DNA of 8,664 nucleotides, taken from contig CABTXO010000056.1 of assembly GCA_902488725.1 (NCBI GenBank), positions 1 to 8,664 of the forward strand. The letters run 5' to 3'. This document shows, one piece after another, positions 7,713 through 8,664 of this stretch. Origin of the DNA: an uncultured Bacteroidales bacterium. Its GTDB lineage: Bacteria > Bacteroidota > Bacteroidia > Bacteroidales > UBA932. The position numbers were made by a program, and so were the translations under genes. The notes under the pieces are model-generated. The model had not been told where the DNA came from. It was given only the letters and a program-made list of their open reading frames with translations, and made no database searches. How positions within the stretch are numbered: position 1 is the first letter of the stretch; the number at the start of each line of letters is the position of its first letter.

Positions 7713-7979
7713 TTACTTTATCTGTTTGCCCCCGAACTCCGCCGGGTAAAAGCCGCAGCCGGCACAGGAATCGGAATAGGTGCCGGTGCAGCCGGCGCTC
7801 TTCCGGGGATTGCCCTGCATTTCCTCCTCCTGCTCGTGCATGCACTTGATGCCGCGTCTGCGCAGCTCCTCGTTCCGGCTGACCTCGGTTTCGGGAAAGC
7901 GCCCCTTTACGATGATGCCGATGCACATCGCGAGGATGCATATTCCCAGAAAGAGGATGGCGGCGACGAGGGTCTTCAT
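7713..7979 (-). CDS. Small cysteine-rich single-span membrane protein, function unknown
   Basis: This 88-residue protein has no function I can name. It begins with one hydrophobic helix (about 3-24, containing Cys14 and Cys19), followed by a charged, mostly Arg/Glu segment (about 25-60, with RNEELRRRGIKC) and a Cys/Gly-rich tail with Cys64, Cys72 and Cys75. The tail contains a CAGC motif followed by GFYP. Cys46 lies in the charged part. The spaced cysteines could bind a metal or Fe-S cluster or form disulfides (inference). The sequence AGC occurs twice, 11 residues apart (62-64 and 73-75), encoded by the same nine bases. It is real by context: it fits between prs and der with gaps of 4 and 3 bases, has a clear start directly before a membrane helix, and has the same codon use as its neighbours. 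I recall similar small membrane or secreted proteins in Bacteroidales, but cannot verify this. Confidence 0.75.
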   Translation of the reverse strand: MKTLVAAILFLGICILAMCIGIIVKGRFPETEVSRNEELRRRGIKCMHEQEEEMQGNPRKSAGCTGTYSDSCAGCGFYPAEFGGKQIK

Positions 7980-7983
7980 GTTC

Positions 7984-8664
7984 CTAGAAAATGAATTCCG
8001 TGCTTACGGGTTCATAGTTGTAGACCTTCCGGATGATGGTCGCGAAGGTTCCGGTCATGGACACGACCTTGATCTTGCTGGTTTCCGCGCCTTCTTTGAG
8101 CGGAATCGTGTCCGTCACGTACACTTCCTTCAGGGCGGAAGCTGCGATCCGGTCGTAGGCGGGACCGGAAAGCACCGGATGGGTCGCACATGCGCGCACG
8201 CTCGCCGCCCCCTTCTCCATGAGGAGGTCGGCCGCTTTCGTGAGCGTCCCGGCGGTGTCGATCATGTCGTCCACGATCACGATGTTCTTCCCCTCCACGT
8301 CGCCGATGGCCGTCATCGAGGTCACGACATTGGCCTTCTCGCGGGATTTGTGGCAGATGATCACCGGGCAGGCCAGCTCTTTGGCGTAGGCGTTCGCACG
8401 CTTCGCACCGCCCATGTCCGGAGCGGCGATAGCCATGTTCTCCAGGTTGAGGGAACGCAGGTAGGGAATGAACACCTTGCTGGCGTAGATGTGGTCCAGC
8501 GGAATGTCGAAAAAGCCCTGGATCTGGTCCGCGTGCAGGTCGCAGGTCATGATCCGGTCCACGCCCGCCGCGCAGAGCAGATTGGCCACGAGCTTGGCGC
8601 CGATCGAGACGCGCGGCTTGTCCTTGCGGTCCTGACGGGCCCATCCGAAGTAGGGGATCACGGC
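7984..8664 (-). CDS. prs: Ribose-phosphate pyrophosphokinase (PRPP synthetase), C-terminal part (5' end outside window)
   Basis: Prs makes phosphoribosyl pyrophosphate from ribose 5-phosphate and ATP in the cytoplasm, feeding purine, pyrimidine, histidine, tryptophan and NAD synthesis. About 226 codons are visible, roughly the last 70% of a usual protein of about 310 residues. The first visible residues (AVIPYFGWARQDRKDKPR) are the conserved segment carrying the ATP-binding RQDRK, followed by DLHADQIQGFFDIP and the PRPP-binding loop IVIVDDMIDTAGTL (about 8245-8285). The KxREK segment (SREKAN) of the catalytic flexible loop is also present. The frame runs open to the right edge; the GTG at 8659-8661 is an internal Val, not a start. 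The stop TAG is 4 bases before the small membrane-protein gene, so prs is the first gene seen of the minus-strand run. Confidence 0.97.
   Translation of the reverse strand, partial: AVIPYFGWARQDRKDKPRVSIGAKLVANLLCAAGVDRIMTCDLHADQIQGFFDIPLDHIYASKVFIPYLRSLNLENMAIAAPDMGGAKRANAYAKELACPVIICHKSREKANVVTSMTAIGDVEGKNIVIVDDMIDTAGTLTKAADLLMEKGAASVRACATHPVLSGPAYDRIAASALKEVYVTDTIPLKEGAETSKIKVVSMTGTFATIIRKVYNYEPVSTEFIF

Noticed and set aside
6336..7994. Long plus-strand open frame (552 codons) opposite der and neighbouring genes
   Set aside because: It runs antisense across the transporter start, all of der and the small gene, is rich in His, Asp, Gly and Val without recognisable motifs, and der on the other strand is unambiguous. 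GC-rich codon bias leaves such antisense frames open.
8659..8661. GTG as a start codon for prs
   Set aside because: It encodes the Val of the conserved AVIPYFG segment, which lies well inside PRPP synthetases; the real start is beyond the right edge.
1..8664. CRISPR arrays, tRNA or rRNA genes, insertion sequences, phage or defence genes
   Set aside because: I saw no regularly spaced repeats, no tRNA-like cloverleaf sequence, no transposase or integrase motifs and no room between genes; every gene is accounted for by uptake, housekeeping or membrane families.

Overview
The window looks like chromosomal DNA from a GC-rich member of the Bacteroidota, most likely Bacteroidales. The evidence is a FecR-type anti-sigma factor with a DUF4974-like tail directly upstream of a SusC/RagA-type TonB-dependent receptor, starts with few recognisable Shine-Dalgarno sequences, and housekeeping proteins (RluD, Der, Prs) that read like Bacteroidales versions. 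A Rikenellaceae/Alistipes-like host would suit the GC content, but I cannot fix the family or genus from sequence alone.

There are two blocks facing each other. The left block (1-3858, + strand) is the end of an accessory nutrient-uptake locus: the C-terminal part of a FecR-like anti-sigma factor (5' end off the left edge), then 10 bases later an intact 1115-residue SusC-like receptor with signal peptide, STN domain, carboxypeptidase-like domain, plug and barrel. The STN domain and adjacent FecR suggest surface signalling: substrate binding outside is passed through the STN domain to FecR, which controls an ECF sigma factor presumably encoded just left of the window. No SusD lipoprotein gene follows, which is unusual for this receptor family.

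The right block (3855-8664, - strand, read from right to left) is a tightly packed run of six genes: prs (5' end off the right edge), an 88-residue cysteine-rich single-span membrane protein, der, a LysE/RhtB-type transporter, a stand-alone membrane-anchored triple-PASTA protein, and rluD. Gaps are 3-5 bases except 31 bases before the transporter, so it is probably one operon with a possible internal promoter in that gap. It mixes PRPP synthesis, 50S assembly (Der), rRNA pseudouridylation (RluD) and envelope functions.

The blocks meet tail to tail with no spacer: the two stop codons overlap in a CTAG palindrome at 3855-3858. The left block has visibly lower GC and more A/T at third codon positions than the right. 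I see no RNA genes, insertion sequences, CRISPR arrays or phage genes, and no gene-free stretch over 300 bases. I found no convincing new multi-gene system. The points most worth a second look are the SusD-less receptor and the abrupt junction, the small cysteine-rich protein, and the kinase-free PASTA protein.
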